Positions 7,785 to 15,610 of a stretch of 24,732 nucleotides of DNA are shown here, one piece after another. This DNA comes from an uncultured Oscillospiraceae bacterium (lineage in GTDB: Bacteria; Bacillota; Clostridia; Oscillospirales; Acutalibacteraceae), in assembly GCA_900554535.1 (NCBI GenBank), contig USIA01000012.1:1-24732 (forward strand), given 5' to 3'. The number at the start of each line of letters is the position of its first letter. Positions within the stretch are counted from its first letter, which is position 1. A program made the position numbers and the translations under genes. The notes beneath the pieces were generated by a model, which was not told the origin of the DNA, did not search any database, and was given only the letters and a program-made list of their open reading frames with translations.

Positions 7785-8684
7785 ATGCCGTTTCGTCCCA
7801 TCCATTGCCCCTATTGCGGACTGGAACTGCAGGTTCCCACGGACGCGAAAAAGATCGTATGCATGTACTGCGCAAAGCCCATTGATTTGGAAGCTTTATT
7901 TTCCCCAAAAACGGAAGAACCAAATAGCGGCCTTCAACTGCAAAAGGCACTCGCCCTGCTGGAGCCACGGCTATTTCACTTCCAGGAAGAAGAAAAGTCT
8001 TTCACGGCCAAACAGTATGCAGAGGCTTTTGACACTTACTGCAACCGCCTTTCCCCTGCCCTGTCGGCGCTGGCCGGCCTGCAGCCAGAGGATTGCCGCG
8101 GCTTTGCCCAGGCGCTCACAGACGGCGTAGTTGAAGATCTGAGCAATAATCGCAACCAGACGGTCAACACCAAAAGCAGCGCTTTTTTTACACGCCGCAT
8201 GATGCTGGTGGCCTATCTTCTGCCTGCCCTAAACGACAGTAAGGTGCCAGAAGCACAGACCGTGTTGGCGGAGTTTTTGCGCCTGTGGAACGATCGTTAT
8301 CCGCAGGAAACGTTGGCTGCCACCACTTTTGAGCAAATCAACAATGGGTTTCGCCGTCGCAAGTTCTGTTACATCACAACCGCCGTCTGCACTGCGCTCG
8401 GTCAGGGAGACGACTGCAAAGCATTGCAGTTGCTGCGCGGATTTCGGGACAACTGGATGGCACAACAGCCGACCGGCCCAATCCTGACGCTTGAATATTA
8501 CGCGCTGGCGCCTACGATTGTGGATCGCATCGACCAGCGCGCTGATGCAGTGAGCATCTACCATTCCCTTTGGGAAACCGCAATTGCACCGTGCGTACGG
8601 GACATCCAAGCGAAGCGCTATGCGGCCTGCCTGGATCGCTACACACAAATGATGCTCGACTTGGAACGCACCTATTTGTCCTGA
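7785..8684 (+). CDS. Zinc-ribbon protein with C-terminal CFI-box domain, function unknown
   Basis: This is a 299-residue soluble protein of unknown role. The ATG at 7785 follows a GAAGGTG ribosome site; an in-frame extension further upstream would overlap the promoter and is rejected. The amino end is a zinc ribbon, C8-x2-C11 and C26-x2-C29. A helical middle (about 45-190) has no recognised motif. The carboxy end matches the CFI-box pattern: CYITTA (195-200), an acidic DDC, LRGFRDNW (217-224), and then a YYALAPTIVDRI-like segment. CFI-box domains are known as C-terminal modules on many bacterial proteins of unclear function. The next gene, 14 bp downstream, encodes an HD-domain nucleotidase-like protein, so the two probably form an operon. 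Confidence 0.85.
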   Translation: MPFRPIHCPYCGLELQVPTDAKKIVCMYCAKPIDLEALFSPKTEEPNSGLQLQKALALLEPRLFHFQEEEKSFTAKQYAEAFDTYCNRLSPALSALAGLQPEDCRGFAQALTDGVVEDLSNNRNQTVNTKSSAFFTRRMMLVAYLLPALNDSKVPEAQTVLAEFLRLWNDRYPQETLAATTFEQINNGFRRRKFCYITTAVCTALGQGDDCKALQLLRGFRDNWMAQQPTGPILTLEYYALAPTIVDRIDQRADAVSIYHSLWETAIAPCVRDIQAKRYAACLDRYTQMMLDLERTYLS

Positions 8685-8698
8685 CTGGAGGCGAAAGA

Positions 8699-9295
8699 AT
8701 GGATCTTGACCGTCTGCGTGCACAGCTGAAATTTTCCATGGAATGCGACAAAATGAAGAGCGTCTACCGCCGCACTATTCTGACAGATCAAAGCCGTCGC
8801 GAGACGGACGCCGAACACAGTTGGCATCTGGCCGTTTTGGCAACGCTTCTGTATGAATATGCACTGCCCGGCGTGGACCGTCACCGGGCTGTCGATATGT
8901 GTTTGATTCATGATCTGATTGAAATCTACGCAGGAGACACCTTTGCTTATGACAGCGCTGGCAACCAGACAAAGGCCAAGCGAGAAGCAGAGGCAGCGGA
9001 CCGCCTATTTGCGCTCCTACCACTGGATCAAGGCCAGGCCTTCCGCGCGCTGTGGGAGGAGTTTGACGCCATGGAGACGCCGGACGCACTTTTTGCCAAT
9101 GCATGCGACCGGTTGCAGCCATTTCTCAATAACGTTGTAACCGGCGGTCATACTTGGAACGCCGGTCCAGTGCAGGTTCATCGCTCACAGGTGGAGGAAC
9201 GGATGCGTCCCATTTCAAAGGGAATGCCGGCGCTTTGGCCCATTGTACAGCAGTTGATCGAGGAAGCGGTGCAAAAAGGCGAATTGGCGCCTTAA
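8699..9295 (+). CDS. HD-domain protein, YfbR-like 5'-deoxynucleotidase family
   Basis: This 198-residue HD-fold metal phosphohydrolase resembles YfbR/HDDC2 5'-deoxynucleotidases, which dephosphorylate deoxynucleoside monophosphates. The motif set is intact: H40 with H43 in AEHSWHL, H71-D72 in CLIHDLIEIYAGD, and D137 in the FANACDRLQP helix. These are the expected metal-binding His...His-Asp...Asp residues. Downstream family features, a region rich in N and W (LNNVVTGGHTW) and a late helix, are also present. The ATG at 8699 has a GGAGG site 9 bp upstream. It lies 14 bp after the CFI-box gene in the same operon and ends before a bidirectional terminator. Substrate cannot be read from sequence; a wider nucleotide or phosphonucleotide range is possible. 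Confidence 0.88.
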   Translation: MDLDRLRAQLKFSMECDKMKSVYRRTILTDQSRRETDAEHSWHLAVLATLLYEYALPGVDRHRAVDMCLIHDLIEIYAGDTFAYDSAGNQTKAKREAEAADRLFALLPLDQGQAFRALWEEFDAMETPDALFANACDRLQPFLNNVVTGGHTWNAGPVQVHRSQVEERMRPISKGMPALWPIVQQLIEEAVQKGELAP

Positions 9296-9335
9296 AAGCC
9301 ACTATTTTCGATTTTATATCTGTATATAAAAATAT

Positions 9336-9376
9336 AAAAAGTAAGGCGCTGCCACTCCGGCAACGCCTTACTTTTT
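9336..9376. terminator. Bidirectional intrinsic terminator between the HD gene and tsf
   Basis: The perfect stem GTAAGGCG (9341-9348) / CGCCTTAC (9364-9371) has an inner TGCC/GGCA pairing, five A before it and five T after it. It therefore works in both directions and serves the convergent HD-domain gene (plus) and the rpsB-tsf operon (minus). Confidence 0.93.
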
Positions 9377-9398
9377 ATCAGAACAGCTCTAGGGCTGC

Positions 9399-10313
9399 TT
9401 ATTTTACCATGCTTGCAATTTCCTCAGCGAAATTATCCTGGCGCTTCTCCAAGCCCTCGCCCTTCTCAAAGCGCACAAAACCCGTAATGGCAATCTTGCC
9501 GCCCAGTTCCTTCGCCACGGAATCCGTGTACTGCTGGACAGACATCTTCCCTTCCTTGACATAGGCCTGGTCAACCAGGCAGATCTCCTTGAGGGTCTTT
9601 TTGACTTTGCCCATGACCATCTTCTCGATGACATTTGCCGGCTTACCGGAAGAAGCAGCCTGCTCCGTGGCAATCTTCTTCTCGTGCTCAACGACTTCTG
9701 CCGGCACATGCGCTTCGTCGAGGTACTCCGGATTCATGGCCGCAATTTGCATGCCGATATTTTTGCCGAACTCCTGGAACTCCGGTTTGGCTGCTATCTC
9801 GTCGGTCGTGTCGAAGGAAACCAGGACGCAAATTTTGCCGCCCGCATGGATATAAGAAGCCACATGTCCCTCCATGCGTTGGAAACGGCGGACCTTAATA
9901 TTTTCGCCAATGGTAAGGATCTTTTCCTTCAGAATCTCATCAACCGTCTCGTTGGAGCCAGCAGCCTTGCAGGCCAGCAACGCCTCAATGTCAGCGGGGT
10001 TCTGCTCAATCACCGTATCGGCGCAAGTCTTCACAAATTCATTAAAGGAAGCATTCTTGGCGACAAAATCAGTCTCTGCATTGACTTCAACGGCAACGCC
10101 AATCTTGCCGTCCGCAGTCGTCTCCGCAAAAGCGACGCCCTCGGCAGCAATACGGCCCGCTTTCTTTGTCGCAGCCGCAAGGCCCTTTTCCCGCAGGAAG
10201 TCCAGTGCCTTGTCCATATCGCCATCAGAGGCAGTCAGGGCCTTTTTGCAGTCCATCATGCCGCAGCCAGTCTTTTCGCGCAATTCCTTAACATCTTTTG
10301 CTGTAAAAGCCAT
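9399..10313 (-). CDS. tsf: Elongation factor Ts
   Basis: This 304-residue guanine-nucleotide exchange factor regenerates EF-Tu-GTP during translation. The amino-terminal UBA-like TS-N domain (about 1-55) contains the diagnostic LREKTGCGMMDCKKAL segment, and the EF-Tu-contacting TDFVAKN motif follows near residue 80. Two ATG codons are possible, at 10322 (MSTMAFTAK) and 10313 (MAFTAK). I chose 10313 because family members start MAFTAKDV and the AGAGG ribosome site then has a 9-bp spacing, whereas it abuts the upstream ATG. It is the second gene after rpsB, 33 bp downstream, an arrangement conserved across bacteria. Confidence 0.95.
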   Translation of the reverse strand: MAFTAKDVKELREKTGCGMMDCKKALTASDGDMDKALDFLREKGLAAATKKAGRIAAEGVAFAETTADGKIGVAVEVNAETDFVAKNASFNEFVKTCADTVIEQNPADIEALLACKAAGSNETVDEILKEKILTIGENIKVRRFQRMEGHVASYIHAGGKICVLVSFDTTDEIAAKPEFQEFGKNIGMQIAAMNPEYLDEAHVPAEVVEHEKKIATEQAASSGKPANVIEKMVMGKVKKTLKEICLVDQAYVKEGKMSVQQYTDSVAKELGGKIAITGFVRFEKGEGLEKRQDNFAEEIASMVK

Positions 10314-10346
10314 TGTGCTCATCCTCTTCCTTTCAGCATTCTCGAT

Positions 10347-11081
10347 TTATTCAGCGGCCTTTTCCTCAGTAGCTGCCTCTTCTTCGGCAGCGCTTTCCTG
10401 ACCCTCACGGCCTTCGATCAGGGCGTTGGCCATGGTGGCGGAGAGCAAGCGCACCGCACGAATCGCGTCGTCGTTGCCCGGGATAACATAGTCGATCTCG
10501 TCCGGGTCACAGTTGGTGTCGACGATTGCGATAATCGGGATATGCAGCTTGCGGGCTTCCGTAACCGCGATATGCTCCTTGCGGGGATCCACGATAAACA
10601 GAGCGCCCGGCAGCGTTTTCATATCTTTAATGCCGCCCATGAATTTTTCGAGCTTTTCGATCTCGAGATTCAGCTTGACAACTTCCTTTTTCGGCAGCAG
10701 ATCAAACGTACCGTCCTCCTGCATGGTCTTAAGCTGGTTGAGACGGTCGATGCGGCGGCGAATAGTGCGGAAGTTGGTGAGCATGCCGCCCAGCCAGCGG
10801 GCATTCACATAATAAGCGCCTGCACGCTCAGCCTCTTCACGGATGGATTCCTGGGCCTGCTTCTTCGTGCCGACAAACAGCACGTTCTTGCCGTCGGCAG
10901 CAAGGCTGCGGACAAAATTGTACGCTTCCTCCAGCTTGCGAACGGTTTTCTGCAGGTCAATGATGTAGATTCCATTGCGCTCGGTAAAGATGTAGGGCTT
11001 CATCTTCGGGTTCCAACGGCGGGTCTGGTGGCCAAAATGGACACCTGCTTCCAGCAGTTGTTTCATGGATACGACTGACAT
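10347..11081 (-). CDS. rpsB: Small ribosomal subunit protein uS2
   Basis: This 244-residue ribosomal protein of the 30S subunit binds late in assembly and helps recruit S1 where present. Family features include LLEAGVHFGHQTRRWNPKM at the amino end, YIIDLQKTV, GTKKQAQE, WLGGMLTNFRT and VVDTNCDPD-like (IVDTNCDPDEIDYVIPGNDDA) segments. The tail of about 20 residues is acidic and Ala/Glu rich. The ATG at 11081 follows a perfect AAGGAGG site; the open frame upstream runs into the structured leader and is not coding. It heads the rpsB-tsf operon under a strong promoter with a GC-rich hairpin leader. Confidence 0.96.
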   Translation of the reverse strand: MSVVSMKQLLEAGVHFGHQTRRWNPKMKPYIFTERNGIYIIDLQKTVRKLEEAYNFVRSLAADGKNVLFVGTKKQAQESIREEAERAGAYYVNARWLGGMLTNFRTIRRRIDRLNQLKTMQEDGTFDLLPKKEVVKLNLEIEKLEKFMGGIKDMKTLPGALFIVDPRKEHIAVTEARKLHIPIIAIVDTNCDPDEIDYVIPGNDDAIRAVRLLSATMANALIEGREGQESAAEEEAATEEKAAE

Positions 11082-11121
11082 ATTTAGTTCCTCCTTGGTT
11101 ATTCCTCCGCTGCGCTTAAGG

Positions 11122-11155
11122 CGCGGGGGACCCCAATCAGGCACCACCCCACGCG
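11122..11155 (-). promoter_or_regulatory. GC-rich hairpin in the rpsB leader (candidate autoregulatory element)
   Basis: In the predicted 5' untranslated region of rpsB, CGCG-T-GGGG (complement of 11147-11155) pairs with CCCCCGCG (complement of 11122-11129). This makes an 8-bp stem with one bulged T and a 17-nt loop. It ends about 40 nt before the start codon. Ribosomal protein operons are commonly feedback-controlled through such leaders. That S2 binds here is inference; I do not recognise it as a named motif. Confidence 0.45.
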
Positions 11156-11208
11156 GACGCGGCGTGCGAAATGAAGTGAATTTTGCGCTTTTATTAGACG
11201 CGTATTTT

Positions 11209-11237
11209 ATTATAGCATTCTTTCCAGCAAAATGCAA
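11209..11237 (-). promoter_or_regulatory. SigA-type promoter for rpsB-tsf
   Basis: On the minus strand, TTGCAT (11237-11232) and a perfect TATAAT (11214-11209) are 17 bp apart with an extended -10 TG. The predicted start near 11202 gives a leader of about 120 nt before the rpsB ATG. Confidence 0.85.
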
Positions 11238-11339
11238 GCATTTTTTCCAACGGTCAATTGCCGCCCTGACTAGTGAAATATTTATGTGGTCCTGCACAGA
11301 AAAGGTGGGCGCATCAACTTGAAATTCAGCACTTTTTTA

Positions 11340-11368
11340 TTGCGCAGGCCTTAGCGGAGGTGTATAAT
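11340..11368 (+). promoter_or_regulatory. Putative promoter for pta
   Basis: TTGCGC (11340-11345) and TATAAT (11363-11368) are 17 bp apart. The predicted start is near 11375, about 50 nt before the preferred pta ATG. The same bases can also be read as a GGAGGTG ribosome site followed by ATG at 11367, so this call competes with a longer pta reading frame. Confidence 0.55.
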
Positions 11369-11426
11369 GAAATTGTTCCCAGACCGTATAAATTTCATAA
11401 ATATGTGTAGTAAAGGACGGATATGC

Positions 11427-12401
11427 ATGCTCGAAAAAATGATTGATATCCTCAAGAAGAATCCCCGCCGGATCGTCTTTCCAGAAGGCACGGATGCCCG
11501 CATCCAGTCGGCCGCCAGCCGCCTGAAGAAGGATGGTTATTTAACGCCAGTGCTGATCGGGAACCCGGATCAGGTGAAGGCTGCCGCTGCAAAAAGCGGC
11601 GCTGATATCAGCGGTATTGAGATTGTCGATATCGCTACTTTTCCGGAGTTTGAAAAGATGGTTTCCACAATGGTGGAGCTTCGCCATGGCAAGATGGACG
11701 AGGCGACCTGCCGCGCAAACCTGCAAAAATCCAACTACTTCGGCACCATGTATGTCAAAATGGGCTATGCCGACGCGCTGCTCGGCGGTGCCACCTACTC
11801 AACGGCAGACACCGTTCGTCCGGCTCTGCAACTTGTCAAATGCAAGCCCGGCCACAAGATCGTGACCAGCTGCTTCTTACTCGTCCGTCCCGCAAAGGAC
11901 GGCGGCGAAGAGATGTACGCAATCGGCGACTGCGCAATCAACATTGATCCGACCGACGATGAGCTCGTGGAGATTGCCCAGGGCACAGCAGAGACCGCGC
12001 GTACCTTTGGCATGGAGCCACGCGTTGCGATGCTTTCCTACAGTTCAAAGGGTTCCGGCAAGGGCGACAGCGTGGACAAAGTCCGCTCCGCTACCGAAAA
12101 GCTGCTGGCCACAAACCCCGATTTTCCAGCAGACGGCGAGTTGCAGTTTGACTGTGCCTTTGTTCCGGAAGTTGCTGCGCTGAAAGCGCCCGACTCTGCG
12201 GTTGCGGGCAAGGCAAACGTCTTCATTGTCCCGGACATCAATGCCGGCAACATCGCTTACAAGATGGCACAGCGCTTCGGCGGCTTTGAGGCCATTGGTC
12301 CGATCATGGCCGGCTTGAACGCGCCGATCAATGACCTTTCCCGCGGTTGCAATGCCGAGGAAGTTTACAAGATGGCCATTATCACGGCAGCTTTGAAGTA
12401 A
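11427..12401 (+). CDS. pta: Phosphate acetyltransferase
   Basis: This 324-residue cytosolic enzyme interconverts acetyl-CoA and acetyl phosphate, the step before acetate kinase in acetate fermentation. It is the short (about 330-residue) single-domain class. Motifs include RIVFPEGTDARIQSAA at the amino end, NYFGTMYVKMGYADALLGGA, and SYSSKGSGKG with the active-site Ser region. The carboxy end has VFIVPDINAGNIAYKMAQR followed by GPIMAGLNAPINDLSRGC. ATG 11427 is preferred because the protein then begins MLEKMIDILKKN like its relatives and has an AAAGGACGG site. An in-frame ATG at 11367 with a GGAGGTG site would add 20 residues. Acetate kinase is not adjacent. The gene is followed by a strong terminator. 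Confidence 0.95.
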   Translation: MLEKMIDILKKNPRRIVFPEGTDARIQSAASRLKKDGYLTPVLIGNPDQVKAAAAKSGADISGIEIVDIATFPEFEKMVSTMVELRHGKMDEATCRANLQKSNYFGTMYVKMGYADALLGGATYSTADTVRPALQLVKCKPGHKIVTSCFLLVRPAKDGGEEMYAIGDCAINIDPTDDELVEIAQGTAETARTFGMEPRVAMLSYSSKGSGKGDSVDKVRSATEKLLATNPDFPADGELQFDCAFVPEVAALKAPDSAVAGKANVFIVPDINAGNIAYKMAQRFGGFEAIGPIMAGLNAPINDLSRGCNAEEVYKMAIITAALK

Positions 12402-12422
12402 TCGCAAATTCTTACATATAAT

Positions 12423-12465
12423 AAGGCACGCCTGTCGGATGATTGTCCGGCGGACGTGCCTTTTT
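12423..12465 (+). terminator. Intrinsic terminator after pta
   Basis: AAGGCACG (12423-12430) pairs with CGTGCCTT (12455-12462), with an inner CGGA/TCCG pairing, followed by a run of five T. It lies 21 bp past the pta stop codon. Confidence 0.88.
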
Positions 12466-12516
12466 GTGATAACGGTTTTTCTTTGACGCAGAAACGAAAT
12501 GTAGCTTTTGGGTTAT

Positions 12517-15147
12517 TTAAGCGCGCTTCTGCACCGCGTCGCGAATCGCCTTATAAATCTGAATAATAATTGTCGGCGTGACAGCCAGCAACGCGATTTG
12601 TCCGATATGATCGATGCCGAGCGGGAACACGAGGAACAGGCCTTCTAAGCCGGGCAGGAACAATACCAGCGCCAACAGCAGGACGCCCAAAAAGAAAGCG
12701 CCGACAGAATACCAGTTGGTCTGAAAACCGAGACGGAAGATGCCGTCCTTCGCGCGGCAGTTGAAGCCATGGAACAGGCGTGCCAGTGTCAAAGTGGCAA
12801 AGGCCATCGTAGCAGCAGCCATCGCATTTTGATCCGCGCCATAGCCAAGATAATAGGCCATCATGACCACCACTGCGATCAAAGCGCCCTGAAGCAGGAT
12901 CTGTCCCCATAGACTGCCCGTCAGAATACTTTCGTGGGGATTGCGCGGCTTCTGGTCGAGCAAGCCGCGGCGGGCGGGCTCCATGCCGATGGCTAAAGCG
13001 GGCAGGCTGTCTGTCAGCAAGTTGATAAACAGAAGGTGAACCGGTTCAAAGGGCTTTGGCAGCATCATTAAGGAAGCAAACACAACGCACAAAATGGCAG
13101 CCATATTGCCAGAAAGCAAAAACTTAATGGCGTTCTGGATATTGTTATAAACGCTGCGGCCATTGACAACTGCCTTGACGATGGTTGCGAAGTTGTCGTC
13201 CGCCAAGATCATGGAAGCAGCGTCCTTGCTGACCTCTGTACCCGTGATGCCCATCGCGACACCGATGTCTGCCTTTTTCAAAGCCGGCGCATCGTTGACG
13301 CCATCGCCTGTCATGGAAACAATGGCCCCACGGCGCTGCCAAGCTGTCACTATGCGAATCTTGTGTTCCGGCGACACGCGAGCGTAGACCGAAACATGCG
13401 GCAACTTTTCGTCGAGCTCATTGTCCGAGAGCGCATCTAGTTCATTGCCGTCAAGGGCGATGTCACCCTCTTCAAAAATTCCAATGCGTTTTGCGATTGC
13501 GGTTGCTGTGATTTTGTGGTCGCCGGTGATCATCACGGTGCGAATGCCCGCACGCTTTGCATCCGCTACAGCCTGGATGGATTCCTCACGCGGCGGATCG
13601 ATCATAGCGACCAGACCGACAAAGGTGAAATCCTGTTCGTCATCCAGCGTCAGCTCCCGAACCTCCGGAAGCTTACGGAACGCAAAAGCCAGCACACGCA
13701 GGCCCTCTTCTGAAAACTGTTGGTTGACGCGCAGGATCTCTTTTTTGCGTTCCGGGGTCAGCGGGACGTCGCCCGCCTGCGTCATTTCCCTGGTTGTGCG
13801 GTCAAGCAGCACATCAATGGCTCCCTTTGTCAGGAGCATGGGCGTCCCATCAATCATATGCAGTGTGCTCATCAACTTGCGGTCCGAGTCAAAGGCCAGC
13901 TCACCCAAGCGCGGGTGCTGTTTGCGATAAATGGTTTCTTCCACGCCAAGGGCGTCGCCGATTCGCACCAGCGCCACCTCGGTGGGGTCGCCGATGGATA
14001 CATCTTCCTCTTCGTTGGTCGTGGCGTCGCTTGCCAGAAGCCCGATCTTTACCAGCATGTGCTGCGGATCATTGGCCAAATCCGGCGTAGCGCCCTCGAT
14101 TATCCGCCCGTCCGCGTACATCTTCTGCACTAGCATGCGGTTCTGCGTCAGAGTACCTGTCTTATCCGAGCAAATGACCGAGACAGAGCCCAGGGTCTCA
14201 ACCGCCTTGAGGTCCTTAATAATGGCATGCTGCTTGGCCATTTTCTGGGTGCCCATGGCCTGCACAATCGTCACGATGGAAGACAGCGCCTCCGGGATCG
14301 CCGCCACGGCCAACGCAACGGCAAACATCAGCGAATCGAGCAGCGGCATCCCATTGCGCAGGATGGACAGCAGGAACACCACGACACAGATAATCATGAT
14401 CACCGTGGCCAGTTTCTTGCTGAAATCGTCCAGGCTGCGCTGCAACGGCGTGCGGCGCTGCTGGGTGTCGTTCATCAGCGCGGCAATGTGACCCAGTTCC
14501 GTCTGCATGCCGGTGCCCGTGACCAGCACCGTCGCGCGGCCATAGGTGACAAGAGAGCCCGAAAAAACCATATTTTTCCGGTCGCCCAACGCTACCTGGC
14601 TGCTTTCCAGGGTGTCGGCTGTCTTTTCCACATCCACGCTTTCACCGGTCAAAGAGCTTTCGTTTACCTTTAAAGAGTAATTTTTCAGGATACGGCCATC
14701 GGCAACAACCATGTCGCCAGCCTCCAGCAAGATGATGTCGCCGGGCACAATCTGCTCCGAGGGCAGTTCAATGCGTGCTCCATCCCGCAAGACCTTGGCG
14801 GTTGGCGAGGACATTGCTTTCAAACTTTCCAGTGACTTTTCCGCTTTGACATACTGTACGGTTCCCAAGATCGCGTTCAAGATCAACACCACAAAAATGA
14901 CGATCGCGCTCTCCCTCTGCCCGGAAACCAGCGAGATAATTGCCGCAACAATCAGGATGACCACCAGAAGGTCCTTGAATTGCTCCAGAAAAACCATCAA
15001 GATGCTTTTCTTTTTGCCTTCCGTCAGTTTGTTGGGGCCGAATTGTTCCGCACGTCTGGCAGCCTCTTCGCCTGAGAGACCGCTTGCCGTCGCCTGCTGC
15101 ATCTCGAGGGCTTGCTCCGGCGTACGGTTAAAATACGTGTCTGCCAT
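12517..15147 (-). CDS. P2-type cation-transporting ATPase, probable Mn2+/Ca2+ exporter
   Basis: This 876-residue membrane pump couples ATP hydrolysis to export of a divalent cation. All P-type landmarks are present: N-terminal cation ATPase domain (about 1-75), TGES in the actuator domain (167-170), and IPEAL in transmembrane helix 4 (284-288). The phosphorylated Asp is D328 in DKTGTLT, KGAIDVLL lies in the nucleotide domain, TGDGVND is near 617, and NLLTDSLPALAIGMEP is in helix 6. About ten hydrophobic helices and the length fit the SERCA/PMR1 group. The upstream yybP-ykoY riboswitch, a Mn2+ sensor, points to Mn2+ export, alone or with Ca2+. The ATG at 15147 has an AAGGAG site. The protein sequence alone would only support a Ca2+-ATPase-like call. 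Confidence 0.93.
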   Translation of the reverse strand: MADTYFNRTPEQALEMQQATASGLSGEEAARRAEQFGPNKLTEGKKKSILMVFLEQFKDLLVVILIVAAIISLVSGQRESAIVIFVVLILNAILGTVQYVKAEKSLESLKAMSSPTAKVLRDGARIELPSEQIVPGDIILLEAGDMVVADGRILKNYSLKVNESSLTGESVDVEKTADTLESSQVALGDRKNMVFSGSLVTYGRATVLVTGTGMQTELGHIAALMNDTQQRRTPLQRSLDDFSKKLATVIMIICVVVFLLSILRNGMPLLDSLMFAVALAVAAIPEALSSIVTIVQAMGTQKMAKQHAIIKDLKAVETLGSVSVICSDKTGTLTQNRMLVQKMYADGRIIEGATPDLANDPQHMLVKIGLLASDATTNEEEDVSIGDPTEVALVRIGDALGVEETIYRKQHPRLGELAFDSDRKLMSTLHMIDGTPMLLTKGAIDVLLDRTTREMTQAGDVPLTPERKKEILRVNQQFSEEGLRVLAFAFRKLPEVRELTLDDEQDFTFVGLVAMIDPPREESIQAVADAKRAGIRTVMITGDHKITATAIAKRIGIFEEGDIALDGNELDALSDNELDEKLPHVSVYARVSPEHKIRIVTAWQRRGAIVSMTGDGVNDAPALKKADIGVAMGITGTEVSKDAASMILADDNFATIVKAVVNGRSVYNNIQNAIKFLLSGNMAAILCVVFASLMMLPKPFEPVHLLFINLLTDSLPALAIGMEPARRGLLDQKPRNPHESILTGSLWGQILLQGALIAVVVMMAYYLGYGADQNAMAAATMAFATLTLARLFHGFNCRAKDGIFRLGFQTNWYSVGAFFLGVLLLALVLFLPGLEGLFLVFPLGIDHIGQIALLAVTPTIIIQIYKAIRDAVQKRA

Positions 15148-15204
15148 GTCGATACTCCTTTTTCAATCAAAATAGATACTTATGTTGAAACACAGCCAGC
15201 GGGC

Positions 15205-15340
15205 AAAGAAAAAAGACTCCCCGCGACTGTCTTTCCCGGACAGTCATCGAAAAGTCTTGTTACCATTGCGGCACGCACAGCCAGGCCCACTGGACCGAGG
15301 TGTTGACGGTGCGTCTTAAAACTACTCCCTTTTTGAAGAC
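15205..15340 (-). ncRNA. yybP-ykoY (Mn2+-sensing) riboswitch with expression platform
   Basis: Read on the minus strand, the leader starts with GGGAGTAG (near 15329-15322) and CGTCAAC. It then has the CTCGGTCCAGTGGGCCTGG block (about 15299-15281) and GCCGCAATGGTAACAAGAC (about 15272-15254). These are the conserved elements of the yybP-ykoY aptamer, which binds Mn2+ between its two internal loops. It starts just after the predicted transcript start and ends in a terminator stem at 15209-15258. High Mn2+ is known in this family to favour expression of exporters. Recognition is by motif memory; a covariance search (RF00080) would confirm it. Confidence 0.92.
15209..15258 (-). terminator. Riboswitch-controlled terminator
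   Basis: On the minus strand, AAGACT (15258-15253) pairs with AGTCTT (15218-15213). An inner perfect stem GACTGTC/GACAGTC (15245-15239 with 15231-15225) is followed by six T. The outer strand AAGACT directly abuts the aptamer's last conserved bases, so ligand binding can compete with terminator formation. Confidence 0.85.
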
Positions 15341-15346
15341 ATTCTT

Positions 15347-15375
15347 ATTATAGTTTACTGCGGGAAAGATGTCAA
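15347..15375 (-). promoter_or_regulatory. Consensus SigA promoter for the riboswitch-ATPase unit
   Basis: Perfect TTGACA (15375-15370) and perfect TATAAT (15352-15347) are separated by exactly 17 bp on the minus strand. The predicted start near 15340 is only a few bases before the conserved 5' end of the riboswitch, so control is expected at the RNA level rather than at initiation. Confidence 0.92.
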
Positions 15376-15507
15376 TGTCCGGCAATTCTATCCATCATAT
15401 TTTGACAAACATACAAATCGTTTCGCGAATACGGCGGATGGCTTCGTCGGTTTTTACAAATTTGACCGTACAAAGTCATCTGAATCATCCGTTTTTCTGT
15501 CCATTTC

Positions 15508-15526
15508 TATTTGGAAAATCCAAATA
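15508..15526. repeat. Perfect inverted repeat in the ATPase-nadA intergenic region
   Basis: TATTTGGA and TCCAAATA form 8-bp arms around a 3-bp centre. It lies about 135 bp upstream of the ATPase promoter and about 90 bp upstream of the nadA promoter, with no T-tract. Apart from this, positions 15376-15610 show AT-rich DNA with no credible gene or promoter. Confidence 0.5.
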
Positions 15527-15610
15527 TATCCGTCATTTTGTCCACACATCCATCGAATTATGCATTCCTTTTTTATGATTTACACAGAGATGGATTTGTA
15601 TTGTCTGGTG

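Noticed and set aside
9684..11078. 464-residue open frame on the plus strand across tsf and rpsB
   Set aside because: It lies wholly antisense to two intact translation genes, has no ribosome site or family motifs, and has the residue bias expected of a complementary-strand shadow.
11082..11297. N-terminal extension of rpsB by 72 residues
   Set aside because: The extension would cover the promoter and structured leader, is not S2-like, and a perfect AAGGAGG site precedes the ATG at 11081.
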